From Nevskia sp035651715 (lineage in GTDB: Bacteria; Pseudomonadota; Gammaproteobacteria; Nevskiales; Nevskiaceae), in NCBI GenBank assembly GCA_035651715.1, contig DASRFD010000038.1:68074-132073 (forward strand): a stretch of 64,000 nucleotides of DNA. The letters run 5' to 3'. Below are positions 7,833-17,640 of the stretch, piece by piece. The notes under the pieces were generated by a model that had not been told where the DNA came from, searched no databases, and worked only from the letters and a program-made list of their open reading frames with translations. Every line of letters begins with the position of its first letter. Position 1 is the stretch's first letter. A program made the position numbers and the translations under genes.

Positions 7833-8596
7833 GCATTACCCGGAGTTTCTGGCGAGCGTAGCCTATCCGAAAGACGCTCGCGACTGACCGCATCGGGCCG
7901 TCAGGCGCCCGACAGACGGCAGTGGCGAACGACTGCTATTGTGGCCCGAGATTCGCATATTGAGCGTCCGCTCCTGGCCCGGCACGACTGCGCAGCAGTT
8001 TCCCCAAACCGGTCGTTACCGGCCCAATGGAAGGCGGCCAGGCGGCTCTTCTGTGCCGAATAGGAGGACGGAGGCTAATCGGCAACAGATGTAAGGAGCC
8101 GCTCAACGGGCGCAGTATCCTCATTCGCCGCCGGGACACCGGCACGCTGCGCCCGGCACGCCGCGGATGAGTGGTCTCCAAGGCACCGCACCTGGCGCCA
8201 GCCCCGGCATCGACCACCGGTGCGACTGATCTGCTCCATTCATCTGAATCAGGAACCACCGGCTGAGGGCCTGCTGTAGCGTGCTCGGTAACTCTGCAGA
8301 AGCGTGCTCGGTAACTCTGCAGAGCATGCGCGAGTTCCGCGCAAAGCAGCATGACCCGTCGCTGATCCAGCCGGACAAGGGGGAGCCAGTGGGTTTGCTC
8401 GATTCCAGCCCTCGCGGGGCCGCCAGAGGCCCCCCCGGAGACGGCGTTCGCGGAGCGTGGGAGAGGGTGGCGGGCAAGACCCGCGGCCGGATCATCTTTG
8501 ATGCGTTAGGGACTGCTTTCGGCAAGCGCACGCGCCGAGCATCTTCAGCCAGCCCGGGACGGCTAGACGTCTGCACAACGGGAGGCATGGGGACCC
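7833..8596. other. Long gene-poor stretch before pilU
   Basis: About 760 bases with no gene I can support. Frames on both strands are Arg/Pro/Ser-rich and lack any recognisable motif. The stretch holds a perfect 23-bp tandem duplication at 8278-8323 and, at its end, the ribosome site GGAGG for the next gene. It may be decayed accessory DNA. Confidence 0.4.
8278..8323. repeat. 23-bp tandem duplication
   Basis: The unit AGCGTGCTCGGTAACTCTGC plus AGA occurs twice in direct succession (8278-8300 and 8301-8323) without mismatch. There are only two copies and no spacer, so it is not a CRISPR. Confidence 0.85.
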
Positions 8597-9847
8597 ATGG
8601 ATCGTGAAAGCGCCGTGAAGCTGATGCTTCAGCTCCTCACCAGGATGAAGCAAGAGGGCGGGTCGGACCTGGTGATTACCGCGGATTTCCCTCCCGCCAT
8701 CAAGGTCAACGGGCAGATCGCCGCCGTTTCGGACCAACGGCTCGCGCCGGAAGAGTCCGCGCTGCTGATCCGCTCGATGATGAATGATCGGCAGATCAAG
8801 GAGTTCGAGTCGACCAACGAGTGCAATTTCGCGATTTCCCCGCCCGGGATCGGCCGCTTCCGGGTGAGCGCCTATGTGCAGCTCGGGCACGTGGCCGGGG
8901 TGCTGCGCACCATCACCACCGACGTCCCGACGTTCGAGCAGCTGCGGCTGCCGGACACGCTGAAGGATATCGTGATGTCCAAGCGCGGCCTGGTGCTTCT
9001 GGTCGGGGCCACGGGATCGGGCAAGAGCAGCTCGCTGGCGGCGATGATCGGCCATCGCAACGCCAACTCGCAGGGGCACATCATCACCATCGAGGACCCT
9101 GTGGAATACATCCATCCACATGGAGGCTGCGTGGTATCGCAGCGCGAAGTCGGCGCCGACACGCTGTCCTGGATGAACGCGCTGAAGGGCACGCTGCGCC
9201 AGGCGCCCGACGTCATCCAGATCGGCGAGATACGCTCGCGCGAAACCATGGAGCACGCCATCAATTTCGCCGAGACGGGCCACCTGGTGCTCTCCACCCT
9301 GCACGCCAACAGCGCCAACCAGGCCCTGGACCGGATCATCAACTTCTTCGAGGAGGAAAAGCGCAGCCAGGTGTTGATGGACCTGTCGCTCAATCTGCGC
9401 GCGATCGTGTCGCAGCGGTTGCTGCGGCGCGAGGCGGGCGGCCGGATCGCGGCCTTCGAGATCCTGCTGAACTCGCCGCTGATTTCCGACCTGATCTTCA
9501 ACGGCGACGTCGCCGGCATCAAGGAGGTGATGACGCGCTCGACCGAGCAGGGGATGATCACCTTCGACCAGAGCATCTACGATCTCTACCAGAAGAAGGA
9601 AGTGAGCTACGAGGAGGCGATCCGCCATGCCGACTCGCAGAACCAGCTGCGCCTGCGCATCAAGCTCGCGGCCGGCGTCGTCATGCAGCCGGAGGCGGCC
9701 CCCGAGGCCGAGCCGGAACTGGCGATGATGCCGGATCCCGAATCGACACCCCCTCCCGCTGCCGCTGTTCCTTCGTTCGCCAGCGAGCATCCCGGCAACC
9801 GTTTCAGTCCCGATCGTTCCCCGCCGCCGGCGCGGGCGGCCAGATAG
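8597..9847 (+). CDS. pilU: Type IV pilus retraction ATPase, PilU/PilT family
   Basis: The 416-aa protein is a hexameric secretion-type ATPase that powers pilus retraction from the inner membrane base. Visible motifs are Walker A GATGSGKSSS (about 136-145), the Asp box IITIEDPVEY, Walker B-like QIGEIRSRETM, and the His box FAETGHLVLSTLHANSA. The N-terminus (LMLQLLTRMKQEGGSDLVITADFPPAIKVNG) and the Pro/Ala-rich C-terminal extension fit PilU better than PilT. The start ATG has GGAGG 11 bases upstream. PilU normally works with PilT, which is not in the window. Confidence 0.92.
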   Translation: MDRESAVKLMLQLLTRMKQEGGSDLVITADFPPAIKVNGQIAAVSDQRLAPEESALLIRSMMNDRQIKEFESTNECNFAISPPGIGRFRVSAYVQLGHVAGVLRTITTDVPTFEQLRLPDTLKDIVMSKRGLVLLVGATGSGKSSSLAAMIGHRNANSQGHIITIEDPVEYIHPHGGCVVSQREVGADTLSWMNALKGTLRQAPDVIQIGEIRSRETMEHAINFAETGHLVLSTLHANSANQALDRIINFFEEEKRSQVLMDLSLNLRAIVSQRLLRREAGGRIAAFEILLNSPLISDLIFNGDVAGIKEVMTRSTEQGMITFDQSIYDLYQKKEVSYEEAIRHADSQNQLRLRIKLAAGVVMQPEAAPEAEPELAMMPDPESTPPPAAAVPSFASEHPGNRFSPDRSPPPARAAR

Positions 9848-9991
9848 GCGAAAGCTGATGAAGCCGGGACTACGAGCCCTGCGCCCGCGGCAATAAACGG
9901 CGGTCTTAAAGGACTTTGAAGCGGACAGGGCTTTGCGGCAGCCGCGGCCCGCCGCGGGCGCGGCAGCCCCAGGATGGAGTGCCGGCCCCGC

Positions 9992-11176
9992 TCAGAACAC
10001 CGCGTTGATCTTCTGCCCGGCGCGCCACCGGCCGACGATATCCAGCGCGCCCAGGCCGCGCAGGAAATCCTCGTCCCAGCTTTGCGCGGCGGCGGGCACG
10101 CCGTCCGCGGCCTCGGCCAGCAGCGCGGCCACATGCACCGCGCCGGCCGGCCCGAAACGCTTGTCGCCCGAAGCCGAGGGCCGGTGGTGATGGGCCACGG
10201 CTTCCACCAGCGGCAGCGGCAGGCCGAGCAGGGTCAGCATGAAGGCCCCCACCTCGGCGTGGTTGCAGCCGAGCACTTCCGTCTCCACCAGCGGCAGCGG
10301 CCGGTCGCCGTCCGCGGCGGCGGCCATCACCTTGCTGAAGTCCTGCGGCATGGCGCCGGCCAGGACGAAGTAGCCGACGTGGTGCAGCATGCCGGCGGAG
10401 AACGCGGTCTTGCGCTCTTCCGGGTGGCTCATCATGGACGCGGCCAGGCCGGCCACGTGCTGCGAGCGGTTTTGCAGCGCCTCCATGGTGTATCCCGGCG
10501 GCAGCCGCAGCGGCATCTTGGCGGCGCTCAGCATCAGGCTCAGCAGCGCGCTGCGCAGCTGCTCCAGGCCCAGGCGCGTCGCGGCGTCCCGCACCGTGCG
10601 CACCGCGCGGCCAAAGCCGAAATACGGCGAGTTGGCCAGCTGCAGCACCCGCGCGCTCATCGCCGGGTCCTGCTCGACGATCGCCGCAGCGCTGGCCGAA
10701 GTGCACTCCGGCCGCCGCAGTTCGGCGGTCAGCTTCCAGTACAGCTGCGGCAGCGGTGGCAGGGCATGCACAGCGGCGACGGCGCGCTTGACCGCCGGCA
10801 ACTGCGCCTTGCCCAGCAGGTCGGCGACGCGGTCGATGGCGCGCTGCAGCGTGAGGATGTCGTCCGGGCGGATCAGCACCTGGTGGGCGACCGGCATGAC
10901 GCTTTCCGCCTCGCCGCGGTCCAGCCCCACCGACAGCACGAAGCGCACGGTCTGCGGATGGCGCCTGCGCACCTGCTCCAGCAGCTCGCCGGCGCTTCCG
11001 TCCTGGAGATGCGCGCCGCACACCACCAGCTCGGCCGGCTGGCGCTCGAGCTCGGCCAGCGCTTCCGCGGCGCCGCGAGCAAAGCGCAGCTCCCAGCGGT
11101 CGGCGCGGTGGCGCAGCGCCTGGCGCAGGCGCTCCGGCGCATCCGCTTCGGCATTGACGAACAGGATTCTGATCAC
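9992..11176 (-). CDS. HDOD-domain signalling protein with a degenerate receiver domain
   Basis: The 394-aa protein starts at GTG 11176 behind AGGAGG. Residues 1-120 have the fold pattern of a response-regulator receiver (MIRILFVNAEAD, ELVVCGAHL, VLSVG), but the phospho-accepting Asp position reads Gly (VVCGAH). Residues about 135-330 form an HDOD domain (LPPLPQLYWKL, IVEQDPAMSARVLQLANSPYFG, GMLHHVGYFVLAG), in which the HD motif is replaced by HH. HDOD proteins integrate signals, often with cyclic-di-GMP or motility systems. It stands alone, convergent to pilU. Confidence 0.85.
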   Translation of the reverse strand: MIRILFVNAEADAPERLRQALRHRADRWELRFARGAAEALAELERQPAELVVCGAHLQDGSAGELLEQVRRRHPQTVRFVLSVGLDRGEAESVMPVAHQVLIRPDDILTLQRAIDRVADLLGKAQLPAVKRAVAAVHALPPLPQLYWKLTAELRRPECTSASAAAIVEQDPAMSARVLQLANSPYFGFGRAVRTVRDAATRLGLEQLRSALLSLMLSAAKMPLRLPPGYTMEALQNRSQHVAGLAASMMSHPEERKTAFSAGMLHHVGYFVLAGAMPQDFSKVMAAAADGDRPLPLVETEVLGCNHAEVGAFMLTLLGLPLPLVEAVAHHHRPSASGDKRFGPAGAVHVAALLAEAADGVPAAAQSWDEDFLRGLGALDIVGRWRAGQKINAVF

Positions 11177-11435
11177 GCCAACCTCCTACGCCTTCCGGCC
11201 ACCCCTGGGGACGCTGCTGCTCCAGTCTGCGCCATTTCCGGTCGGGCCGACTTGATCTGGATCAAGCCGGCGTGCGGTGAAGGGAAGGAGAGGCGGTTGC
11301 GCCCGCTGCGCCGGGCCTCGAAATCGATGCCGTTGGGGTTGGATACGAGGCCCGATGCGGCGGGTCTGCACCTGGGAGACCTGGCCGATTGCCTGCACGG
11401 GCCCGGAGGCGCCGTGCGATACGCCTGCGGCTCGT

Positions 11436-11461
11436 GTAACCAAGCATCCGGACGGTGCAAA
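11436..11461 (+). promoter_or_regulatory. Candidate SigF-type ECF promoter for doxX
   Basis: GTAACC (11436-11441), 16 bases, then CAAA (11458-11461), one base off the CGAA element found near 13288. It lies 28 bases upstream of the DoxX start. The spacing equals that of the two promoters between the sigma genes. Confidence 0.55.
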
Positions 11462-11489
11462 TGGACTGGCATCCTCAAAAGAGCTTGCC

Positions 11490-11993
11490 ATGAGCAAAAT
11501 ACGCATCCTCTGCGACCTCGCGTCTGCGCCCGTTCCGGTTCCGCCGTCTTGGTATGCGATTCCGCTACGGCTCATCGCCGGCTATGGCTTTTTTTCACAT
11601 GGTTACGCAAAGCTCGCCCGCGGGCCTGACCATTTCGCATCGATTCTGGCGGCGATGGGAATGCCGTTCCCGGACGTCCTGGGCTGGACCACGGTCGTCG
11701 TCGAGCTTCTCGGTGGAATGATGGTGATCGCCGGCGCGTTCGTCCCGCTGGTTACGGCGCCGATGACCGCGATCCTCCTGGTCGCAACCTTTACGGTCCA
11801 CCTGCCCAACGGGTTCAGCTCCATCAAGCTGCTGTCTTACGACGCAGCCGGCGCGCATTTCGGGCCGCCGGGGTACGAAACCGACCTGCTCTACCTGGCT
11901 GCATTGCTGGCGTTGTGCATCGCCGGCACGGGGCCGATGTCTGTCGATTCCTGCGTGCAGAGTGCGCGCCGGAGGAAGAAGCGCCTGCCATAG
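11490..11993 (+). CDS. DoxX-family membrane protein
   Basis: The 167-aa protein has four predicted membrane helices and the DoxX pattern: IPLRLIAGYGFFSHGYAKLARGP, then FPDVLGWTTVVVELLGGMMVIAGAFVPL, and a last helix near YLAALLALCIAGTG. DoxX proteins are often encoded beside bufferin (DUF2282) genes and SigF-type regulators. The ATG at 11490 was chosen because upstream codons in the frame encode no hydrophobic or conserved sequence and a candidate promoter lies inside them. It is convergent with the nrsF/sigma pair. Confidence 0.85.
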   Translation: MSKIRILCDLASAPVPVPPSWYAIPLRLIAGYGFFSHGYAKLARGPDHFASILAAMGMPFPDVLGWTTVVVELLGGMMVIAGAFVPLVTAPMTAILLVATFTVHLPNGFSSIKLLSYDAAGAHFGPPGYETDLLYLAALLALCIAGTGPMSVDSCVQSARRRKKRLP

Positions 11994-12016
11994 GCCCGAT
12001 GGCAGTTGCGGCGGGG

Positions 12017-12664
12017 TCACCAGCGCAGCAGTCGCGGTCCCCACAACGCGCCCGCCGCAGCGACAAGCGCGAGCGCCAGGCTGTACCACGTCAAGACGAA
12101 GACGGCGGAGATTTCCGGGCAGTGGAGACAGTAGATCGCCGCCGCCCAGGATCCGGCGGTCAGGCTTGCGGCGGCACCGGCGGCCCGCGGCCGGGTCGGC
12201 GCAAATCGGCGAAACGACCAAATCACCCCTGCGGACATCGGAAGCGACAGGAGCAGCAGCATGACCAGGCATCGCGTCCAGTTCTTCCCAAGAAACAAGG
12301 CCGGCCATTCGCTGGCCGGTGTGTGAGCAAGCTCGCCTGTTCCGACCAGGGCCAGAAGCAGCACCGGCATCGCGATCGGCCACACGCTGCCGAACGATTG
12401 CGACGTGGGCCGCGCTAGGCGCGTGGTCGCCAGGAACGCCGCGGTCCCCAGCCAGGCCGCATACGTCCATTTCATCCAGAACGAAACGCCAGTGGCTGCC
12501 TGGCGCAGGTCCGGACGAATGCCGAGGCCCGCCACCACGCAAAGCGCGACAACCGCGCCGCCCGCCAGCAGGCCGCTGGCGAGACGGCGTCCGGTGGCAT
12601 GGGGTGGCACCGCGGGCACGTCCCGCGCAAGAGATTGAATGAGTTCCTCGGTCGGCATCTTCAT
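12017..12664 (-). CDS. NrsF-family (DUF1109) anti-sigma factor
   Basis: The 215-aa protein begins MKMPTEELIQSLARDVPAVPP, the typical short cytoplasmic sigma-binding start, followed by six membrane helices from about residue 28 to 210 (GLLAGGAVVALCVVAGLGI, WTYAAWLGTAAFL, AMPVLLLALVG, CLVMLLLLSLPMSAGV and a pair at the end). A conserved-looking Cys pair occurs near the last helices (YCLHCPE). NrsF proteins hold SigF-type ECF sigma factors inactive at the membrane until metal or oxidative stress. Its ATG overlaps the stop of the sigma gene (ATGA), so the two are co-translated. Confidence 0.88.
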   Translation of the reverse strand: MKMPTEELIQSLARDVPAVPPHATGRRLASGLLAGGAVVALCVVAGLGIRPDLRQAATGVSFWMKWTYAAWLGTAAFLATTRLARPTSQSFGSVWPIAMPVLLLALVGTGELAHTPASEWPALFLGKNWTRCLVMLLLLSLPMSAGVIWSFRRFAPTRPRAAGAAASLTAGSWAAAIYCLHCPEISAVFVLTWYSLALALVAAAGALWGPRLLRW

Positions 12665-13200
12665 CGTCTGACACCCCTGATCTTCGCCGCGAGGGCTTTC
12701 AGCCCCCGATGAACTGAGACCTTCACGTCGGACTCGCCCAGTCCCGCCGCCTCGGCCGCTTCCGCGATGCTGTAACCCGCGATGTGCGTATCGCGGATCG
12801 CGCGCGCCTGCTTTGCGGTGAGGCCAGCCAGGAGAGTGTCCAGATCCATTCTGGCCGACAGGGCGTTCTCGAAGCCTTCCGCGACCAGGATCTCGTCCAG
12901 GTTCTCGGTAACCGGGATCGCTCGCCGGCGGCGGAGGTGGTCCACCAGGCGGTAGCGGGCGATGGCAAAAAGCCACGCGGTAAAAGGCCGCTTTACGTCA
13001 AAGGTCGCGCGGCGCGTGTGCACGGCGATCAGAACCTCCTGCACGAGATCCTCGGTGTCCTCGTTCAAGTCATGTAACCGGCGCGAAAAGAAAGAGCGCA
13101 ACAAGGGAACAAGCGCGCGCAGCAGTGCCGCGTGCGCGTCGGCATCGCCGGCAAGCCCGTTGAGCATCAACGCCTTGAGCTGATCCTCTGTTGCGCTCAT
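12661..13200 (-). CDS. ECF RNA polymerase sigma factor, SigF-like, partner of NrsF
   Basis: The 179-aa protein has sigma region 2 at about 25-95 (LLRSFFSRRLHDLNEDTEDLVQEVLIAVHTRR, PFTAWLFAIARYRLVDHLRR) and region 4 at about 120-175 (LTAKQARAIRDTHIAGYSIAEAAEAAGLGESDVKVSVHRGLKAL). It directs RNA polymerase to a small stress regulon when released by NrsF. It is the first gene of the operon, and a candidate promoter of its own type (GTAACC, 16 bases, CGTA) lies 19-44 bases upstream, which suggests autoregulation. The neighbouring doxX and bufferin genes fit the metal-response regulon known for this sigma group. Confidence 0.9.
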   Translation of the reverse strand: MSATEDQLKALMLNGLAGDADAHAALLRALVPLLRSFFSRRLHDLNEDTEDLVQEVLIAVHTRRATFDVKRPFTAWLFAIARYRLVDHLRRRRAIPVTENLDEILVAEGFENALSARMDLDTLLAGLTAKQARAIRDTHIAGYSIAEAAEAAGLGESDVKVSVHRGLKALAAKIRGVRR

Positions 13201-13218
13201 TCACTCTCCTGATGGGAG

Positions 13219-13244
13219 TACGCCGCCGCGCCGCGGACGGTTAC
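13219..13244 (-). promoter_or_regulatory. Candidate autoregulated SigF-type promoter of the sigma/nrsF operon
   Basis: Read on the minus strand: GTAACC, 16 bases, CGTA, ending 19 bases before the sigma gene start. It has the same -35 element and spacing as the promoters at 13266 and 11436. Confidence 0.6.
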
Positions 13245-13265
13245 AGCGCTCGCCAACCCACCGAT

Positions 13266-13291
13266 GTAACCGCGGCTCGCCTCGGCGCGAA
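13266..13291 (+). promoter_or_regulatory. Candidate SigF-type ECF promoter for the divergent sigma gene
   Basis: GTAACC (13266-13271), exactly 16 bases, then CGAA (13288-13291). This is identical to the SigF consensus I recall from Caulobacter. It lies 51 bases upstream of the ATG at 13343 and is divergent from the promoter at 13219-13244. Confidence 0.65.
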
Positions 13292-13342
13292 TTCCCGGTG
13301 TGAGCAGCCGTCAGCGTTTCCATCGATGACCTCCGACCGACC

Positions 13343-13909
13343 ATGAGCAGGAAGCCCATCATCCTCCGTGCCCCCACCACCCGGCAGGCCCCGTGGGCAA
13401 CTGGAGCGGGGATCGGCGGCGAGGTGCCTGTCGCGCCGGCACCGGCGCCGGTCGAAGAGGGGAAGACCGGCGGCCACGAAGCCGTGAGCGCCCCATGCCT
13501 GGATGCAGCCTACAACCTGGCGCGCTGGTTGTCGGGCAATGATCGCGGCGCAGAAGCGCTGCTTCTGGACGCCTGCGCGCGCGGATGCGAGGCGGTGTCA
13601 GGGCTGAGCGGGAAGGAAGTGCGCATCCGCTTGCTGGCCCTGATTCACGAAGCATTTTATTCCAGCCCCCGTGATGCGGTGGACCCGAGCCCGGACGCCG
13701 CATATGCAGCGGGCCCCGTGCCGAGCCTCGCCGAGGCATTCATGGCCCTGCCCTCCCGGCTGCGTGAGACCCTGGTGCTTCGGGAACTCGAAGGCCTGTC
13801 GTACGCGGAAATTGCCGAAATCACCGGAATGACCCTCCCGGCGGTGGCATCCACCCTGGCGTGTGCGCGCTCGATGTTGAGCCGGTGGATCGAAACGAAG
13901 CAAGGATAG
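13343..13909 (+). CDS. Degenerate ECF-type sigma factor
   Basis: The 188-aa protein ends in a good sigma region 4: LPSRLRETLVLRELEGLSYAEIAEITGMTLPAVASTLACARSML at about 134-180. The middle (LDAAYNLARWLSGNDRGAEALLLDACARG, VRIRLLALIHEAFYS) follows the layout of region 2 but lacks the usual acidic and aromatic core-binding and melting residues. A Pro/Ala-rich N-terminal extension of about 50 residues is added. It could be a modified sigma factor or a DNA-binding regulator derived from one. It is divergent from the SigF/NrsF operon and has its own candidate SigF promoter. Confidence 0.75.
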   Translation: MSRKPIILRAPTTRQAPWATGAGIGGEVPVAPAPAPVEEGKTGGHEAVSAPCLDAAYNLARWLSGNDRGAEALLLDACARGCEAVSGLSGKEVRIRLLALIHEAFYSSPRDAVDPSPDAAYAAGPVPSLAEAFMALPSRLRETLVLRELEGLSYAEIAEITGMTLPAVASTLACARSMLSRWIETKQG

Positions 13910-14044
13910 AGAAGGCGGCGCTGCGGGGGTCCAACAGCGGCATCAGTCAACTGTCTCGAGCAGCGGTGCACCCCGGCGGGGACGCGTGCTTCGTGCTCAT
14001 GGAAAGGCGCCGGCCGGAGACACCCGGCCGGCGCTCAGAGCGGC

Positions 14045-14311
14045 TTACTTGATCGCTTCGAAGGTGCCGCCAACCTGATCGCACTGGTCCTTCGTCATGG
14101 CCACGAAGCCCTGGCCCTTGCAAGAGTTTTGACCCTTGCAGGCGTTGCCCGCGGTCTTGCAGCTGCTGTGTCCCTTGCACGCGTTGACGCCCATGCAGTG
14201 GCCGGTCCTGGAGTGCTGGGTCTTGCCGGCGCTTGCCACAGGAGCGGTCAGCAGCAGCATGGCGGCGGCGGTTGCGACGGCGGCGCCGCTGAGAGTCGGG
14301 GAAGGCTTCAT
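14045..14311 (-). CDS. BufA-type periplasmic bufferin (DUF2282), Cys-rich metallophore peptide
   Basis: The 88-aa protein starts at ATG 14311 behind AGGAG. It has a signal peptide (AAVATAAAMLLLTAPVASAG) and a mature region of about 60 residues with seven cysteines (HCMGVNACKG, SSCKTAGNACKGQ, NSCKGQGF, DQCDQVGG). This is the DUF2282 pattern of bufferins, which bind copper or other metals in the periplasm after cysteines are converted by an MNIO (DUF692) enzyme. No DUF692 gene or its DUF2063 partner is in the window. DoxX, SigF and NrsF are close by. A 19-bp motif shared with the TonB receptor lies 84 bases upstream. Confidence 0.85.
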   Translation of the reverse strand: MKPSPTLSGAAVATAAAMLLLTAPVASAGKTQHSRTGHCMGVNACKGHSSCKTAGNACKGQNSCKGQGFVAMTKDQCDQVGGTFEAIK

Positions 14312-14394
14312 ATCTGTTACTCCTGAGCTGTGGGAAGTGCCTCCGGAGTAGATTGAGGGAATATGCCCGGGCAGGAAACGGCACATCGTTCGCC

Positions 14395-14413
14395 GGTTAT
14401 GTCCTGCAGTCCG
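14395..14413 (-). promoter_or_regulatory. 19-bp motif upstream of the bufferin gene, shared with the TonB receptor
   Basis: On the plus strand the site reads GGTTATGTCCTGCAGTCCG. The copy at 16974-16992 matches 17 of 19 positions in the same orientation. Each copy lies 84-104 bases upstream of a minus-strand gene, which suggests a common regulator-binding site. The regulator is unknown. Confidence 0.5.
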
Positions 14414-14461
14414 AAGTTGGCGCCCGACTGTTGCGGCCGCAGGCGCTTCGCCCGCCGCGGC

Positions 14462-16870
<2,409 letters not shown>

Positions 16871-16973
16871 CCCTGGCCCCTGGCTCGGTGCGGGCGCGGC
16901 CTGGCGCACCCATGCGGTCGGGGAGCCACTATGACGGGCGGCGGGGCGGCGGAAAAATACCTTTTTCTTGTTT

Positions 16974-16992
16974 GGTTATGTCCTGCGATCCG
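16974..16992 (-). promoter_or_regulatory. 19-bp motif upstream of the TonB receptor, shared with the bufferin gene
   Basis: On the plus strand the site reads GGTTATGTCCTGCGATCCG, a near copy of 14395-14413. It also lies about 70-100 bases upstream of the divergent response-regulator gene, so it could serve either side. The copy at the bufferin gene favours the minus-strand receptor. Confidence 0.5.
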
Positions 16993-17064
16993 GTATCTCC
17001 GGACCGAACCGTTGCGCCGCTTTCACGGTCTGTCTTTCAGTGGGCTCACCCACCCGTTTCCCGG

Positions 17065-17496
17065 ATGCCTGAGGCGGTCAAGAGCGGCGACATGGAAGCA
17101 CCTGTGATCTTCGTGGTGGACGACAACACCGATGCCGGCGAGCTGGCGTCGCTCCTGCTGGTTTCCTATGGCTGGCAGGTCCGCAGCTTCGGCGACGCCC
17201 GCAGCTGCGTGGAGGCGGCGCTGCGGCAGCCGCCGGCCTGCATCCTCAGCGACCTCAACATGCCGGTCATGGATGGCCTGCAGCTGATGGATGCGCTTGC
17301 CGGGGCTGGGCTGCGGGTGCCGGTGGTGATCACCACGGCGTCCCCGGCCGATTCCGCTCCGGCGCGGCGGGCGGTGCGGCGCGCCGCGGGCATGATCGGC
17401 AAGCCTTACGAGGGCGACCGGCTGCACGAGCTGCTGGCGCGCGCGGTGGCGCAGGCTCCCGAGGCGATGCCGCTGCCGCTCCGGCTCGCGAGCTGA
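17065..17496 (+). CDS. Single-domain response regulator
   Basis: About 143 residues from ATG 17065 (or 134 from ATG 17092, which begins MEAPVIFVVDDN). It is a stand-alone receiver domain: the acidic pair in FVVDDN, phospho-acceptor Asp in CILSDLNMPVMDG, Thr/Ala switch in VVITTAS, and Lys in IGKPYEG. There is no output domain, so it probably passes phosphate between kinases or binds partners. It precedes the hybrid kinase by about 145 bases on the same strand, a natural pairing. Confidence 0.85.
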   Translation: MPEAVKSGDMEAPVIFVVDDNTDAGELASLLLVSYGWQVRSFGDARSCVEAALRQPPACILSDLNMPVMDGLQLMDALAGAGLRVPVVITTASPADSAPARRAVRRAAGMIGKPYEGDRLHELLARAVAQAPEAMPLPLRLAS

Positions 17497-17640
17497 CTCA
17501 AAGCTTTCAGTCCCCTTTCGGCTCGCTCGTCCGGCTGACCTGAACCAACCGACAGGATGGCGGGTCGGTAAACTGTGGCGTCAGCGCATTCAAACGGAGT
17601 TGCGTCAGCCAGAAGATCCGCGCCGCGGAAAGGACTCCAG

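Noticed and set aside
8278..8323. Possible CRISPR start from a direct repeat
   Set aside because: Only two adjoining copies with no spacer.
7936..8607. Several short frames in the gene-poor stretch before pilU
   Set aside because: Arg/Pro/Ser-rich, no motif, conflicting frames on both strands; more likely decayed or non-coding.
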